Assembly (NCBI RefSeq): GCF_000158035.1
Contig: NZ_EQ973495.1
Span: 124,014 to 162,683 of the forward strand
Length of the DNA stretch: 38,670 bases
Source: Bacteroides cellulosilyticus DSM 14838
GTDB taxonomy: Bacteria > Bacteroidota > Bacteroidia > Bacteroidales > Bacteroidaceae
Direction: 5' to 3'
Position 1 is the first letter of the stretch. Each line of letters begins with the position of its first letter. The notes beneath the pieces were generated by a model. That model did no database searches, had not been told where the DNA came from, and saw nothing but the letters and a program-made list of their open reading frames with translations. The translations under genes were made by a program, and so were the position numbers. Below, piece after piece: positions 1 to 6,730 of the stretch.

Positions 1-390
1 TTCATACTCCCATGCTTTTTCATGATCCATGCGCACCAGGATTTCGTCCAAACCAGGATGTCCTTCTGTTTCCATGCAGCGTTCGTACTCCTTTATCAGT
101 TCTACCGTACTGTTGCCATGATGGAAACAAGCTTCCAGAACGGTCAGTTCTTCGGGATATTGCGGGTCTTGTTCCAAATATCCGACCCTAAGGTCACGAC
201 GAAAAGAAATGGTTCCACTGTCATAGCCTTCTTTTCCGGCAATGATATTCAACAAAGTAGTTTTACCACTGCCGTTTTTGGCAATCAGTCCGATACGTTG
301 CCCTTCGGCCACACCGAGCGAAGTATTCTCAAGCAATACCAAATCACCGAATGACTTGGTCAAATTTTCTATCTGAAGATAACTAATCAC
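1..390 (-). CDS. ABC-F family ATP-binding protein, N-terminal part (cut by window edge)
   Basis: This is the first 130 codons of an ABC ATPase that continues beyond the left edge. It appears to start at a GTG (388-390), reading M-I-S-Y-L-Q-I-E-N-L. The Walker A motif GLIAKNGSGKTTLLNII is at about residues 33-49, and a Q-loop region YLEQDPQ follows. No transmembrane segment is seen in the visible part. The pattern fits soluble ABC-F proteins (Uup/EttA/YdiF type), which carry two ATPase domains and act on ribosomes or in antibiotic protection. The second domain and linker lie outside the window, so the subfamily cannot be decided. A 7-bp tandem repeat lies directly upstream of the start and separates it from the preceding minus-strand gene. 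Confidence 0.8.
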   Translation of the reverse strand, partial: MISYLQIENLTKSFGDLVLLENTSLGVAEGQRIGLIAKNGSGKTTLLNIIAGKEGYDSGTISFRRDLRVGYLEQDPQYPEELTVLEACFHHGNSTVELIKEYERCMETEGHPGLDEILVRMDHEKAWEYE

Positions 391-397
391 AGTTTAA

Positions 398-425
398 GAT
401 TTATGATTTATAATTTATGATTTAT
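398..425. repeat. 7-bp tandem array, four units (GATTTAT type)
   Basis: Four adjacent 7-bp units read GATTTAT, GATTTAT, AATTTAT, GATTTAT. They fill much of the space between the stop of the upstream minus-strand gene (443) and the GTG start of the ABC-F gene (390). This is one of several short-period arrays at gene junctions in this window. No inverted arm is visible here. Confidence 0.7.
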
Positions 426-442
426 GGCTGGTTGGCAAATGA

Positions 443-1249
443 TCAGAATAAGGATTTGTAGGTTTCTACCAGATTACAAGGTTCCCCTGCCTTCACTTTG
501 CTCCACACTAATTTCATGGGGTCAATCCATTCTCCTGTAGTAAGATTCTGCAATACAGGAGCTTCACGATTACCATCTATCAGAGTCATCCATTCTAACC
601 CATCTACTTCATTGGCAAGAATCACACAGATGGCAATACCAAATGAAAGCCATGCTTCTTTCTTCTTCGGACCGATAGTTCCACTATCAATGACCTGTTG
701 CATACTGTCCAAATCTTCTTCCATACCTTGGAAATCTTTTTTCAGTTGTTCTTTTACAGTAGTGGTCACCCACTCAAAAGCCTCATTAATCTGGTAGATT
801 TCGGACAAGCGGACAGGTATAAGCTCTGCCGGATATTTCACTCCCTCTTTACGTATTTCCAACGAGGCGATAACGGCTTCGGCCTCTGCCACAGATGCTC
901 CCTTGCTTACCGTAAAGGAACATTCAAAGGCAACATCATCCACACCTGTAATCCAAAGATGAGAAGTATAATAAGCCCCTTCTTCTTCAAACATCTCCTT
1001 ACTGTAAGCACATGCCAAGCTTCCTATTTTAACGGAGACTGCCGAAGGATTGTCTTTCAGTTCCTGACGGGTAACTTCCCGACCATACATAGCGTTACCT
1101 TTATATGCAGAAATACGAAAATTTCCAGTCCATTCACTTGGATTATAGAAGAGAAAAGAGCCTTCCCCATCTTCAAACTCATTCCAATCCGCGGGATACA
1201 ACATGGAAAACCATGCTCCCGGAGAGATAAATTTCTTGCTTTGTGCCAT
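443..1249 (-). CDS. DUF3805/DUF3806-like protein of unknown function
   Basis: A 268-residue soluble protein with no signal peptide or transmembrane segment. The N-terminal half (about 1-130) is a beta-rich region starting FISPGAWFSMLYPADWNEF. The C-terminal half (about 150-268) has a helical region followed by ILANEVDGLEWMTLIDGNR and LTTGEWIDPMKLVWSKV. From memory this matches the Bacteroides pairing of DUF3805 (N-terminal) with DUF3806 (C-terminal). That assignment was not checked by search, and no catalytic motif is visible. A consensus promoter lies at 1293-1324 and the ATG at 1249 gives a short leader, so it is probably transcribed alone. Function is unknown. Confidence 0.75.
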   Translation of the reverse strand: MAQSKKFISPGAWFSMLYPADWNEFEDGEGSFLFYNPSEWTGNFRISAYKGNAMYGREVTRQELKDNPSAVSVKIGSLACAYSKEMFEEEGAYYTSHLWITGVDDVAFECSFTVSKGASVAEAEAVIASLEIRKEGVKYPAELIPVRLSEIYQINEAFEWVTTTVKEQLKKDFQGMEEDLDSMQQVIDSGTIGPKKKEAWLSFGIAICVILANEVDGLEWMTLIDGNREAPVLQNLTTGEWIDPMKLVWSKVKAGEPCNLVETYKSLF

Positions 1250-1292
1250 TGCTATTCAGAGATTAATAACGAGGCCACCTGACCTCGTTCGG

Positions 1293-1324
1293 CAAAAGTA
1301 ACATTACATCCGTTGATATGCAAA
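1293..1324 (-). promoter_or_regulatory. Bacteroides-type promoter for the DUF3805-like gene
   Basis: On the minus strand a TTTG box (1324-1321) is followed after 20 nt by TACTTTTG (1300-1293), matching TTTG/TAnnTTTG. The predicted transcript would start near 1286. A small hairpin (ACGAGG paired with CCTCGT, 1269-1288) then lies at the 5' end of the leader before the ATG at 1249. Confidence 0.65.
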
Positions 1325-1334
1325 CAAACAGAAA

Positions 1335-1366
1335 CAAAAAACAGCCGATTCTCACGAACCGACTGT
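1335..1366 (-). terminator. Intrinsic terminator
   Basis: The minus-strand hairpin ACAGTCGGTTC (1366-1356), loop GTGA, and GAATCGGCTGT (1351-1341) is followed by TTTTTG. All eleven positions pair, two of them as G:T. It ends either the candidate small RNA or the transcript of the 1597-2799 gene. Confidence 0.65.
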
Positions 1367-1457
1367 CCCAATCATCATCTATGAATGAAGACCGTTACAG
1401 TCTTCAATATCTTATTAAATCTCTATGAAACTTCAAAGAAAATCATATTTCTGTTTC
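1335..1457 (-). ncRNA. Candidate small RNA, about 120 nt
   Basis: On the minus strand, TATCTTTG (1471-1464) resembles the Bacteroides -7 box, with a weak ATTG-like element about 22 nt upstream. Downstream are a hairpin (GAAGACTG paired with CGGTCTTC, 1405-1387) and then an 11-bp terminator hairpin ending in a T run (1366-1335). No start codon with a convincing ORF lies between them. The neighbouring DUF3805-like gene has its own promoter further downstream, so this piece is not needed as its leader. It could instead be a trailer of the transglutaminase-like gene whose stop is at 1597. Confidence 0.35.
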
Positions 1458-1596
1458 CGAGCGCAAAGATAATCAATGAAATATATAGATTCCCAATATT
1501 TTAAGATATTTAAATTAACGTTCTATAAACTATGGAATTTTATAGATTAATATGCAAAAAAGCAGCGATTCTTAATAACTAACCTCTTGGTATCTT

Positions 1597-2799
1597 CTAT
1601 TTTCCAATAGGCTGTATCTTCCTTCTCACATCCTTAGAAATCTCCAAAAACATGTAATTCAATTTCCCGGAATGTATTCCTTCTTCATTTTGCTTATACT
1701 TATTATTAGCGTATTGCTTTGACTTATCGAATGTTAGTCGTGACATTTGATTCTGTGATTTACCTACCATCGTTGAATCCAGCTTCTCATCCGGAAAGAA
1801 ATCATCCAGATCCACATCTCCAATCATAGTAGTTTCAAGGAAGTTCATATTCTTGCGACCGGCATCCGTGTAATATCCCACAAACATGTGTCCCGGAGTA
1901 CGAACCAATATTGGTTCTATATTAATAGCACGAAGCAAGGAAGCAAACAGCACGCTACCATCCACACAGTTAATCTGCGAAGACTCCAGTGCATCATCAA
2001 ATGTGCGAACACGCTGGGAAAAGACCACATTACTGGACAAACTGGTATTGGAAACAGAGCTGTAACGGAAATTACGCTTTTGAAGCACATTCCATAAAGC
2101 ATAGACTTGCTTGTCCACCACTTCAGCATTGCCACCCTGATAGCCCAAGAAACGATTGACAATACGGGTGTTCAGTGCTTCACGCAACAGTTTATCAATC
2201 ATCGGATTTTCCTCATTAACGTATGCCGCAAAGAAAATACCGGTATCATGAAATTTAGTTCCGTTCGTGACATACCCCAACAGACATTCATTAATGCTGC
2301 GAACAGAAAAAGTACGAACCCGCTGCCCCAAATCCTTATCATTCATTTCTACCTTAACAGCCACACTTACCGGTTCCGCCTGGTTATTATTCTTCAGCGC
2401 TTCGTAATTCCAGATAATATCGGGATAGATCGTATATTCCGTCCGTGGTTTAGCCAACACAAACTCAGATACGGAACGGGAAAAGAACGGAGTCTCGGCA
2501 ACTTCAATACGCACCCTGCTATACGCCTTCCCCGAACGAATCCGGATAGAAATGCAGGATTTAGAATTACCCACATATAAGGAATCAGCCGGAACAATGA
2601 CTTGCGCATCCGTCGTCGCTACAGAAAGAATACTGGAAGGAAAGATGTTGCCTCCCAACTCATCCGTTATCTCAAACCCGGAACGGAACGGAGCCGTATT
2701 CAGCCAAAAGGAACCTGCCACAACAACCACCAATAAAGCTATCAGAGCGGGCAAACGCCATTTATATCGCCGAAAATTTATATTAGTCAACTCTTTCAT
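1597..2799 (-). CDS. Membrane-anchored transglutaminase-like protein
   Basis: A 400-residue protein with one N-terminal hydrophobic segment (about residues 14-32, LPALIALLVVVVAGSFWL) after a basic start. It is probably an inner-membrane protein with a large periplasmic domain. Near residues 275-325 the order is SQINCVDGSVLFASLLRAI, then RTPGHMFVGYY, then NFLETTMIGD. This Cys / His / acidic order, with the Cys leading a helix and a G-H-x-F-V strand, is that of the transglutaminase-like (papain-fold) core. Substrate and reaction are unknown; the fold is used by proteases and by non-catalytic proteins. The upstream half resembles no domain I can name. It stands alone between the candidate small RNA and an 11-bp repeat array. 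A TACCTTTG box at 2829-2822 is a likely promoter element. Confidence 0.7.
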   Translation of the reverse strand: MKELTNINFRRYKWRLPALIALLVVVVAGSFWLNTAPFRSGFEITDELGGNIFPSSILSVATTDAQVIVPADSLYVGNSKSCISIRIRSGKAYSRVRIEVAETPFFSRSVSEFVLAKPRTEYTIYPDIIWNYEALKNNNQAEPVSVAVKVEMNDKDLGQRVRTFSVRSINECLLGYVTNGTKFHDTGIFFAAYVNEENPMIDKLLREALNTRIVNRFLGYQGGNAEVVDKQVYALWNVLQKRNFRYSSVSNTSLSSNVVFSQRVRTFDDALESSQINCVDGSVLFASLLRAINIEPILVRTPGHMFVGYYTDAGRKNMNFLETTMIGDVDLDDFFPDEKLDSTMVGKSQNQMSRLTFDKSKQYANNKYKQNEEGIHSGKLNYMFLEISKDVRRKIQPIGK

Positions 2800-2821
2800 A
2801 CCAATGTTATTTATATTAAGA

Positions 2822-2829
2822 CAAAGGTA
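2822..2829 (-). promoter_or_regulatory. Candidate -7 element for the transglutaminase-like gene
   Basis: On the minus strand TACCTTTG matches TAnnTTTG and lies 22 nt before the ATG at 2799. No clear TTTG box is found at the usual distance, so only the -7 element is claimed. Confidence 0.4.
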
Positions 2830-2880
2830 AGTATAAAAACTGAAAAACTGGAATGCAAAAGTAATAGTTTACAGTTCTTC

Positions 2881-3046
2881 ACCTTACCAAAACCGTGTCA
2901 AAGCCTTACCAACTCCGCGTCAGGTTCGTACCATCTCCGTGCCTATACGCTTGAACCTGATACGGACCCAATACGGAGTTAATACGGACCCGGTACGGAG
3001 TTTCTACGGATCTGACACGGAGTTGGTACGGACTTGGTATGGACCG
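2881..3046. repeat. Inverted array of 11-bp repeats
   Basis: From 2959 to 3046 there are eight contiguous 11-bp units built on nnTACGGAnnn: GATACGGACCC, AATACGGAGTT, AATACGGACCC, GGTACGGAGTT, TCTACGGATCT, GACACGGAGTT, GGTACGGACTT, GGTATGGACCG. From about 2945 back to 2881 the complementary strand shows the same style of 11-bp unit (for example GACGCGGAGTT, GGTAAGGCTTT, GACACGGTTTT), so the two blocks face each other. An open reading frame passes through, but 11 is not a multiple of 3 and the peptide is not repetitive, so coding is unlikely. The array lies between divergent genes, about 75 bp upstream of the putative promoter of the response-regulator gene. Confidence 0.8.
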
Positions 3047-3123
3047 GATTACCTTCAGCACATACAAAAATGTAATCAAATTGTAACACGTGTTTCACTT
3101 TCCCGTAACAAAAACACCGCACC

Positions 3124-3156
3124 TTTGTCGCTGAAAAGAAATAAAGTATAACTTTG
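3124..3156 (+). promoter_or_regulatory. Promoter of the response regulator/kinase operon
   Basis: TTTG (3124-3127) is followed after 21 nt by TAACTTTG (3149-3156), a full match to the Bacteroides consensus. The predicted start near 3163 gives a leader of about 40 nt before the ATG at 3204. Confidence 0.6.
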
Positions 3157-3203
3157 TGGTAGGAGAATTTGTTTTGAATACCTCATATTAATTAGAAAAA
3201 GCA

Positions 3204-3893
3204 ATGAACGATTATCGTATTTTAGTTGTAGACGATGAAGAGGACCTTTGCGAGATCCTGAAATTCAACCTTGAGAATGAAGGGTATGAAGTGGACACGG
3301 CCAACTCTGCCGAAGAGGCGTTGAAAATGAATATCGGTAGCTACAACCTGTTGCTGCTGGACGTGATGATGGGAGAAATATCCGGTTTCAAAATGGCCAG
3401 CTTACTAAAGAAAGATAAGAAGACCGCTCAGGTACCTATTATATTCATCACCGCCAAGGATACGGAAAATGATACGGTAACCGGCTTCAATCTGGGAGCC
3501 GATGATTACATCTCCAAACCTTTCTCTCTGCGTGAAGTCATCGCACGCGTCAAAGCTGTATTGCGTCGCACCCAACAGGGAGAACCGGAACGGGCACCGG
3601 AGCAAATCAGCTACAAGACGTTAGTCATTGATATTGTAAAAAAGAAAGTAAGCATCGACGGGGAAGAAGCCCCTCTTACCAAAAAAGAATTTGAGATATT
3701 ACTTTTACTCCTCCAGAGCAAGGGACGCGTATTCTCCCGCGAAGATATACTGGCACGGATATGGAGCGACGAGGTCTATGTGCTGGACCGCACCATCGAT
3801 GTGAATATCACCCGTTTGCGTAAGAAAATAGGTATTTATGGTAAATGCATCGTAACTCGCTTAGGATATGGATACTGCTTCGAAGCTGAATAA
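3204..3893 (+). CDS. OmpR/PhoB-family response regulator
   Basis: A 229-residue transcription regulator. The receiver domain occupies about residues 1-120, with the acidic pocket VVDDEED, phospho-acceptor Asp53 in LLLLDVMMG, the conserved Thr in FITAKD and the Lys in SKPFS. After a short linker the C-terminal winged-helix domain (about 133-229) shows LTKKEFEILLLLLQSKGRVFSREDIL and RTIDVNITRLRKKIG, typical of PhoB/OmpR. It overlaps the kinase gene by 26 nt, so the two are translationally coupled partners. The arrangement resembles PhoB-PhoR, but the stimulus cannot be read from sequence. It is probably transcribed from the promoter at 3124-3156. Confidence 0.93.
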   Translation: MNDYRILVVDDEEDLCEILKFNLENEGYEVDTANSAEEALKMNIGSYNLLLLDVMMGEISGFKMASLLKKDKKTAQVPIIFITAKDTENDTVTGFNLGADDYISKPFSLREVIARVKAVLRRTQQGEPERAPEQISYKTLVIDIVKKKVSIDGEEAPLTKKEFEILLLLLQSKGRVFSREDILARIWSDEVYVLDRTIDVNITRLRKKIGIYGKCIVTRLGYGYCFEAE

Positions 3894-5667
3894 TACCACA
3901 CATTTCCTGTCGTTCAGCCGGAAGTTATTTCTTTCGGTCATTTCACTGTTTCTGGTATTTGCCGGATGCTTCCTGGCGTATCAATACCAGCGTGAAAAAG
4001 AATATAAGATAGATCTGCTGGATATACAGCTACAGGACTATAATGAACGACTACACCAGGAACTTACTCACATTCCAGACAGTCTGTGGGATAAAACTTT
4101 GGAACGATATCTGCAAAAGTACGTCAAACAGGACTTACGTATTACGGTAGTGAACGTACAGGGTGACGTATTATATGACAGTTTCGAGAATCAGAAGTTA
4201 GGCAATCACGTCAATCGCCCGGAAGTACAAAAGGCACTGGCAGAAGGAAAAGGATATGATGTACGCCGTACTTCCGAAACAACAGGAGTACCCTACTTCT
4301 ACTCTGCCACACTCTATGAAGGCTACATTATACGTTCCGCCCTCCCCTATGACTTAAACCTTGCAAGACACCTTGCAGCAGACCAGCACTACATCTGGTT
4401 TACCCTCATCGTATCATTACTATTAATTTTCATCTTCTATAAATTCACCTCTAAACTGGGGACAGCCATCAATCAGCTACGCGAGTTTGCCAAACGTGCC
4501 GATAAGAATGAGCCTGTGGAAACAGATATGCAGTCCGCCTTCCCACACAACGAACTGGGAGAGATTTCACAGCATATCATCCAGATATACAAGCGACTGC
4601 GGGAAACCAAAGAGGCGCTATACATTGAACGGGAGAAATTGATCACCCACTTACAAACCTCGCATGAAGGATTGGGCGTATTCAATAAGGACAAGAAAGA
4701 AATCCTGGTCAACAACCTGTTCACACAGTACAGCAACCTGATTTCAGACTCCAACCTACAAACAACAGAGGAAATATTCTCTATCAGTGAGTTCCAGAAA
4801 ATCACGGATTTCATCAACAAAACTCCCAAGCGTCCGGGCAAGGAAGAAAAGCGTATGTCTATCAGCATCAATAAGAATGGACGTATGTTTATTGTGGAAT
4901 GTATTATATTCCAAGACTTAAGCTTCGAGATATCCATCAATGATGTCACCCAGGAAGAAGAGCAGATCCGTCTGAAACGCCAGTTGACACAGAACATCGC
5001 ACATGAACTGAAGACCCCGGTCAGCAGTATACAGGGCTATTTGGAAACCATCGTGAACAATGAAAACATTTCGCGGGAGAAGATGCAGACATTCCTGGAG
5101 CGATGCTATGCTCAAAGCAATCGGTTGAGCCGACTGCTACGCGACATCTCTGTATTAACGCGTATGGACGAAGCCGCCAACATGATCGACATGGAGAAAA
5201 TAGACATCTGCCTGTTGGTAGGCAATATCGTAAACGAGGTATCCCTGGAACTGGAAGAAAAGCATATCACCGTAGTCAACTCCCTAAAACCGAAGATACA
5301 ACTACGGGGAAACTATTCCCTGCTATACTCCATTTTCCGCAACCTGATGGACAATGCTATTGCTTATGCAGGCACGGATATACGCATCAACATCAGTTGT
5401 TTCCGCGAAGACGAGAATTTTTATTATTTCAGTTTTGCCGATACCGGCGTAGGTGTCTCTCCCGAACATCTGAACCGCTTATTCGAACGCTTCTACCGGG
5501 TAGATAAAGGACGCTCACGCAAACTGGGCGGTACGGGATTGGGATTGGCTATCGTAAAGAACTCGGTAATCATCCATGGGAGGTACCATTTCGGCCAAGA
5601 ACAACCAAGGTGGCGGATTGGAATTCGTATTCACACTGGCAAAAGAAAAATAATCACTTATCACTAA
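3868..5667 (+). CDS. PhoR-like sensor histidine kinase, apparent C-terminal frameshift
   Basis: A membrane sensor kinase with TM1 at about residues 17-37, a periplasmic region of about 130 residues, TM2 at about 172-191, a HAMP/PAS-like linker, a HisKA domain with His379 (QNIAHELKTP), and a HATPase domain with N box (NLMDNAIAYA), G1 (DTGVGV), F box (FERFYRVD) and G2 (GGTGLGLAIV). After VKNSVIIHG the frame continues as an unrelated tail, RYHFGQEQPRWRIG. Removing one G from the GGG at 5578-5580 restores the normal family ending GGTISAKNNQGGGLEFVFTL and a stop at 5651-5653 (594 residues). So there is an apparent single-base insertion; error or true mutation cannot be told apart here. It overlaps the response regulator by 26 nt and is its likely partner. 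Confidence 0.88.
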   Translation: MDTASKLNNTTHFLSFSRKLFLSVISLFLVFAGCFLAYQYQREKEYKIDLLDIQLQDYNERLHQELTHIPDSLWDKTLERYLQKYVKQDLRITVVNVQGDVLYDSFENQKLGNHVNRPEVQKALAEGKGYDVRRTSETTGVPYFYSATLYEGYIIRSALPYDLNLARHLAADQHYIWFTLIVSLLLIFIFYKFTSKLGTAINQLREFAKRADKNEPVETDMQSAFPHNELGEISQHIIQIYKRLRETKEALYIEREKLITHLQTSHEGLGVFNKDKKEILVNNLFTQYSNLISDSNLQTTEEIFSISEFQKITDFINKTPKRPGKEEKRMSISINKNGRMFIVECIIFQDLSFEISINDVTQEEEQIRLKRQLTQNIAHELKTPVSSIQGYLETIVNNENISREKMQTFLERCYAQSNRLSRLLRDISVLTRMDEAANMIDMEKIDICLLVGNIVNEVSLELEEKHITVVNSLKPKIQLRGNYSLLYSIFRNLMDNAIAYAGTDIRINISCFREDENFYYFSFADTGVGVSPEHLNRLFERFYRVDKGRSRKLGGTGLGLAIVKNSVIIHGRYHFGQEQPRWRIGIRIHTGKRKIITYH

Positions 5668-5679
5668 CCACTAATCACT
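5651..5679. repeat. 7-bp tandem array (AATCACT type) at the kinase 3' end
   Basis: Four 7-bp units AATCACT, TATCACT, AACCACT, AATCACT (5652-5679) are followed by a T run. The array begins exactly at the stop codon of the frame-corrected kinase (5651-5653). Nearly the same sequence recurs at 33599-33632 after hisB. The T run after the array could help termination, although no hairpin forms here. Confidence 0.65.
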
Positions 5680-5687
5680 TTTTTCCT

Positions 5688-5695
5688 TATCTTTG
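5688..5695 (+). promoter_or_regulatory. Candidate promoter -7 element for the riboswitch RNA
   Basis: TATCTTTG matches TAnnTTTG and lies just before the cobalamin aptamer. A start near 5702 would place the aptamer at the very 5' end of the RNA. No good TTTG box is seen upstream, because the 7-bp array occupies that position. Confidence 0.5.
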
Positions 5696-5703
5696 CGATG
5701 CAT

Positions 5704-5873
5704 TGGTTTACTGTCTTTGTTCGGAGACGGTAATTAAAAGGGAATCAGGTGCAAATCCTGAACAGTCCCGCTGCTGTAAGTTTCATGATAGGTTGCAGGC
5801 AAACTACCAATAGCCACTGGAAGTCCGCTTCCGGGAAGGCGCCTGGCAACAGAAACAAGTCAGAAGACCTGCC
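5704..5873 (+). promoter_or_regulatory. Cobalamin (B12) riboswitch
   Basis: The conserved aptamer blocks occur in order. AAAAGGGAATCAGGTGCAAA (5736-5755) is followed by TCCTGAACAGTCCCGCTGCT and GTAAG. Then come AGCCACTGG (5813-5821), CCGGGAAGGCGCC (5831-5843), and AAGTCAGAAGACCTGCC (5857-5873), the conserved closing block. It looks intact and of the adenosylcobalamin-type class. Such elements normally sit just upstream of btuB/TonB-dependent B12 receptors or cobamide genes and switch them off when B12 is bound. Here no such gene follows: only a 37-codon ORF, a terminator and a yjdJ-yjdI pair. Confidence 0.92.
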
Positions 5874-5987
5874 ATGCACTGTTTTTATCACTGCTTTCGA
5901 GGAAAAAGCGTTGAGTCTAATGAAACGGGCAAATCGTCCCATCATTTCATTCATCCACTCTGCTTCAAAGAAAGTAAGGAACAATAA
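5874..5987 (+). CDS. Possible 37-residue ORF directly after the riboswitch
   Basis: An ATG immediately follows the last conserved riboswitch block and opens a 37-codon frame starting MHCFYHCFRGKSV and ending SKEQ. The placement is what a translation-controlling cobalamin riboswitch would show for its target start codon. The peptide has three Cys and several His but no signal peptide and no recognisable family. The same stretch can fold into RNA hairpins (for example AATGAAA paired with TTTCATT, 5919-5951). It may be a leader peptide, a remnant of a lost gene, or chance. Confidence 0.2.
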   Translation: MHCFYHCFRGKSVESNETGKSSHHFIHPLCFKESKEQ

Positions 5988-6011
5988 ACTCTGCCAAGTT
6001 TATTTGAATGG

Positions 6012-6044
6012 TGTCCGGTCGAAGGGATTTCGCCCGGACATTTT
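6012..6044 (+). terminator. Intrinsic terminator downstream of the riboswitch
   Basis: TGTCCGG (6012-6018) pairs with CCGGACA (6034-6040). The stem continues inside as CGAA/TTCG after one mismatch, and TTTTATT follows. With the promoter at 5688 this defines an RNA of about 340 nt that ends before yjdJ. Confidence 0.75.
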
Positions 6045-6118
6045 ATTCTGTAACTTTCCCAAAACAAATTTCATCATCCGCGTGTTATACATACAGTAAA
6101 CAATTAATACGAAGAGTT

Positions 6119-6421
6119 ATGGAAGCAGATTATGAACTGATCGACAATGAAGAACGTCACCAATATGAGTTCCATGTCGATAAATATACTCCAAAGATTG
6201 AGTATATAAAATCAACGAATGGGGAGATTTACCTGACACACACCGAAGTACCCACTCAATTAGGTGGTAAAGGCATCGGCAGCCAGTTAGTAGAAAAAGC
6301 ATTAAAAGATATAGAAAAACAAGGACTAAGGTTAGTACCTCTCTGCCCGTTTGTAGCGGGATACATTCACAAACATCCCGAATGGAAAAGAATTGTAATG
6401 AAAGGTATTCACATTCAATAA
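6119..6421 (+). CDS. YjdJ-like GNAT-fold N-acetyltransferase
   Basis: A 100-residue protein of the small GCN5-related family (Acetyltransf_CG type). It shows a shortened GNAT core: YIKSTNGEIYLTHTEVP, then the acetyl-CoA loop QLGGKGIGSQLVEKAL, then LRLVPLCPFVAGYIHKHPEW, a hallmark of the YjdJ group. The ATG at 6119 was chosen because the frame upstream runs through the riboswitch terminator hairpin. yjdI follows 9 nt downstream; the same pair is adjacent in E. coli, where both remain of unknown function. The gene lies after the riboswitch terminator, so B12 control would need readthrough. Confidence 0.85.
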   Translation: MEADYELIDNEERHQYEFHVDKYTPKIEYIKSTNGEIYLTHTEVPTQLGGKGIGSQLVEKALKDIEKQGLRLVPLCPFVAGYIHKHPEWKRIVMKGIHIQ

Positions 6422-6430
6422 TAAATAGTT

Positions 6431-6661
6431 ATGAATATAAAGAAAGAATATACGAACGGGGAAGTGACCATCATCTGGCAACCCGGCCTGTGCCAACATG
6501 CAGGCATTTGTACCAAGACCCTTCCGAATGTGTATCATCCAAAAGAAAAACCGTGGATAACGGCTGAAAATGCAACGACGGAAGAATTGATCGCTCAAAT
6601 CAAGAAATGCCCGTCGGGAGCATTAAGTTACAGAATGAATAACGAGAAAGAAGATAAATAA
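6431..6661 (+). CDS. YjdI-like (4Fe-4S) mono-cluster protein
   Basis: A 76-residue protein of the divergent mono-cluster ferredoxin family (Fer4_19 type). It has GLCQHAGICTKTLPNVY and a later KKCPSGALSYR, so Cys residues near positions 21, 27 and 60 can ligate a cluster. The CPSGAL block is the usual ferredoxin-like end. It starts 9 nt after the yjdJ-like stop and was probably co-transcribed and functionally linked with it. The partner redox reaction is unknown. It ends just before a strong two-way terminator facing tnaA. Confidence 0.85.
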   Translation: MNIKKEYTNGEVTIIWQPGLCQHAGICTKTLPNVYHPKEKPWITAENATTEELIAQIKKCPSGALSYRMNNEKEDK

Positions 6662-6664
6662 AAG

Positions 6665-6709
6665 AAATGAGGTTACCCCTTCAACATATGAATTCGGGTA
6701 ACCTCATTT
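6665..6709. terminator. Two-way terminator between yjdI and tnaA
   Basis: AAATGAGGTTACCC (6665-6678) is perfectly complementary to 6696-6709, with a 17-nt loop. It lies between the converging ends of yjdI (6661) and tnaA (6731), with T-rich or A-rich flanks on either strand. Confidence 0.75.
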
Positions 6710-6730
6710 GTATTATGAAAAAGAAAGTAG

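Noticed and set aside
2881..3046. 11-bp array as a CRISPR array
   Set aside because: Units are contiguous with no spacers, far too short, and no cas genes are near.
2939..3151. 70-codon open frame through the 11-bp repeats
   Set aside because: The period is not a multiple of three, the peptide is not repetitive, and it runs into the promoter of the response regulator; the frame is open by chance.
5749..6099. 116-codon open frame in the riboswitch region
   Set aside because: It covers the conserved riboswitch blocks and the terminator hairpin, which explain the sequence better.
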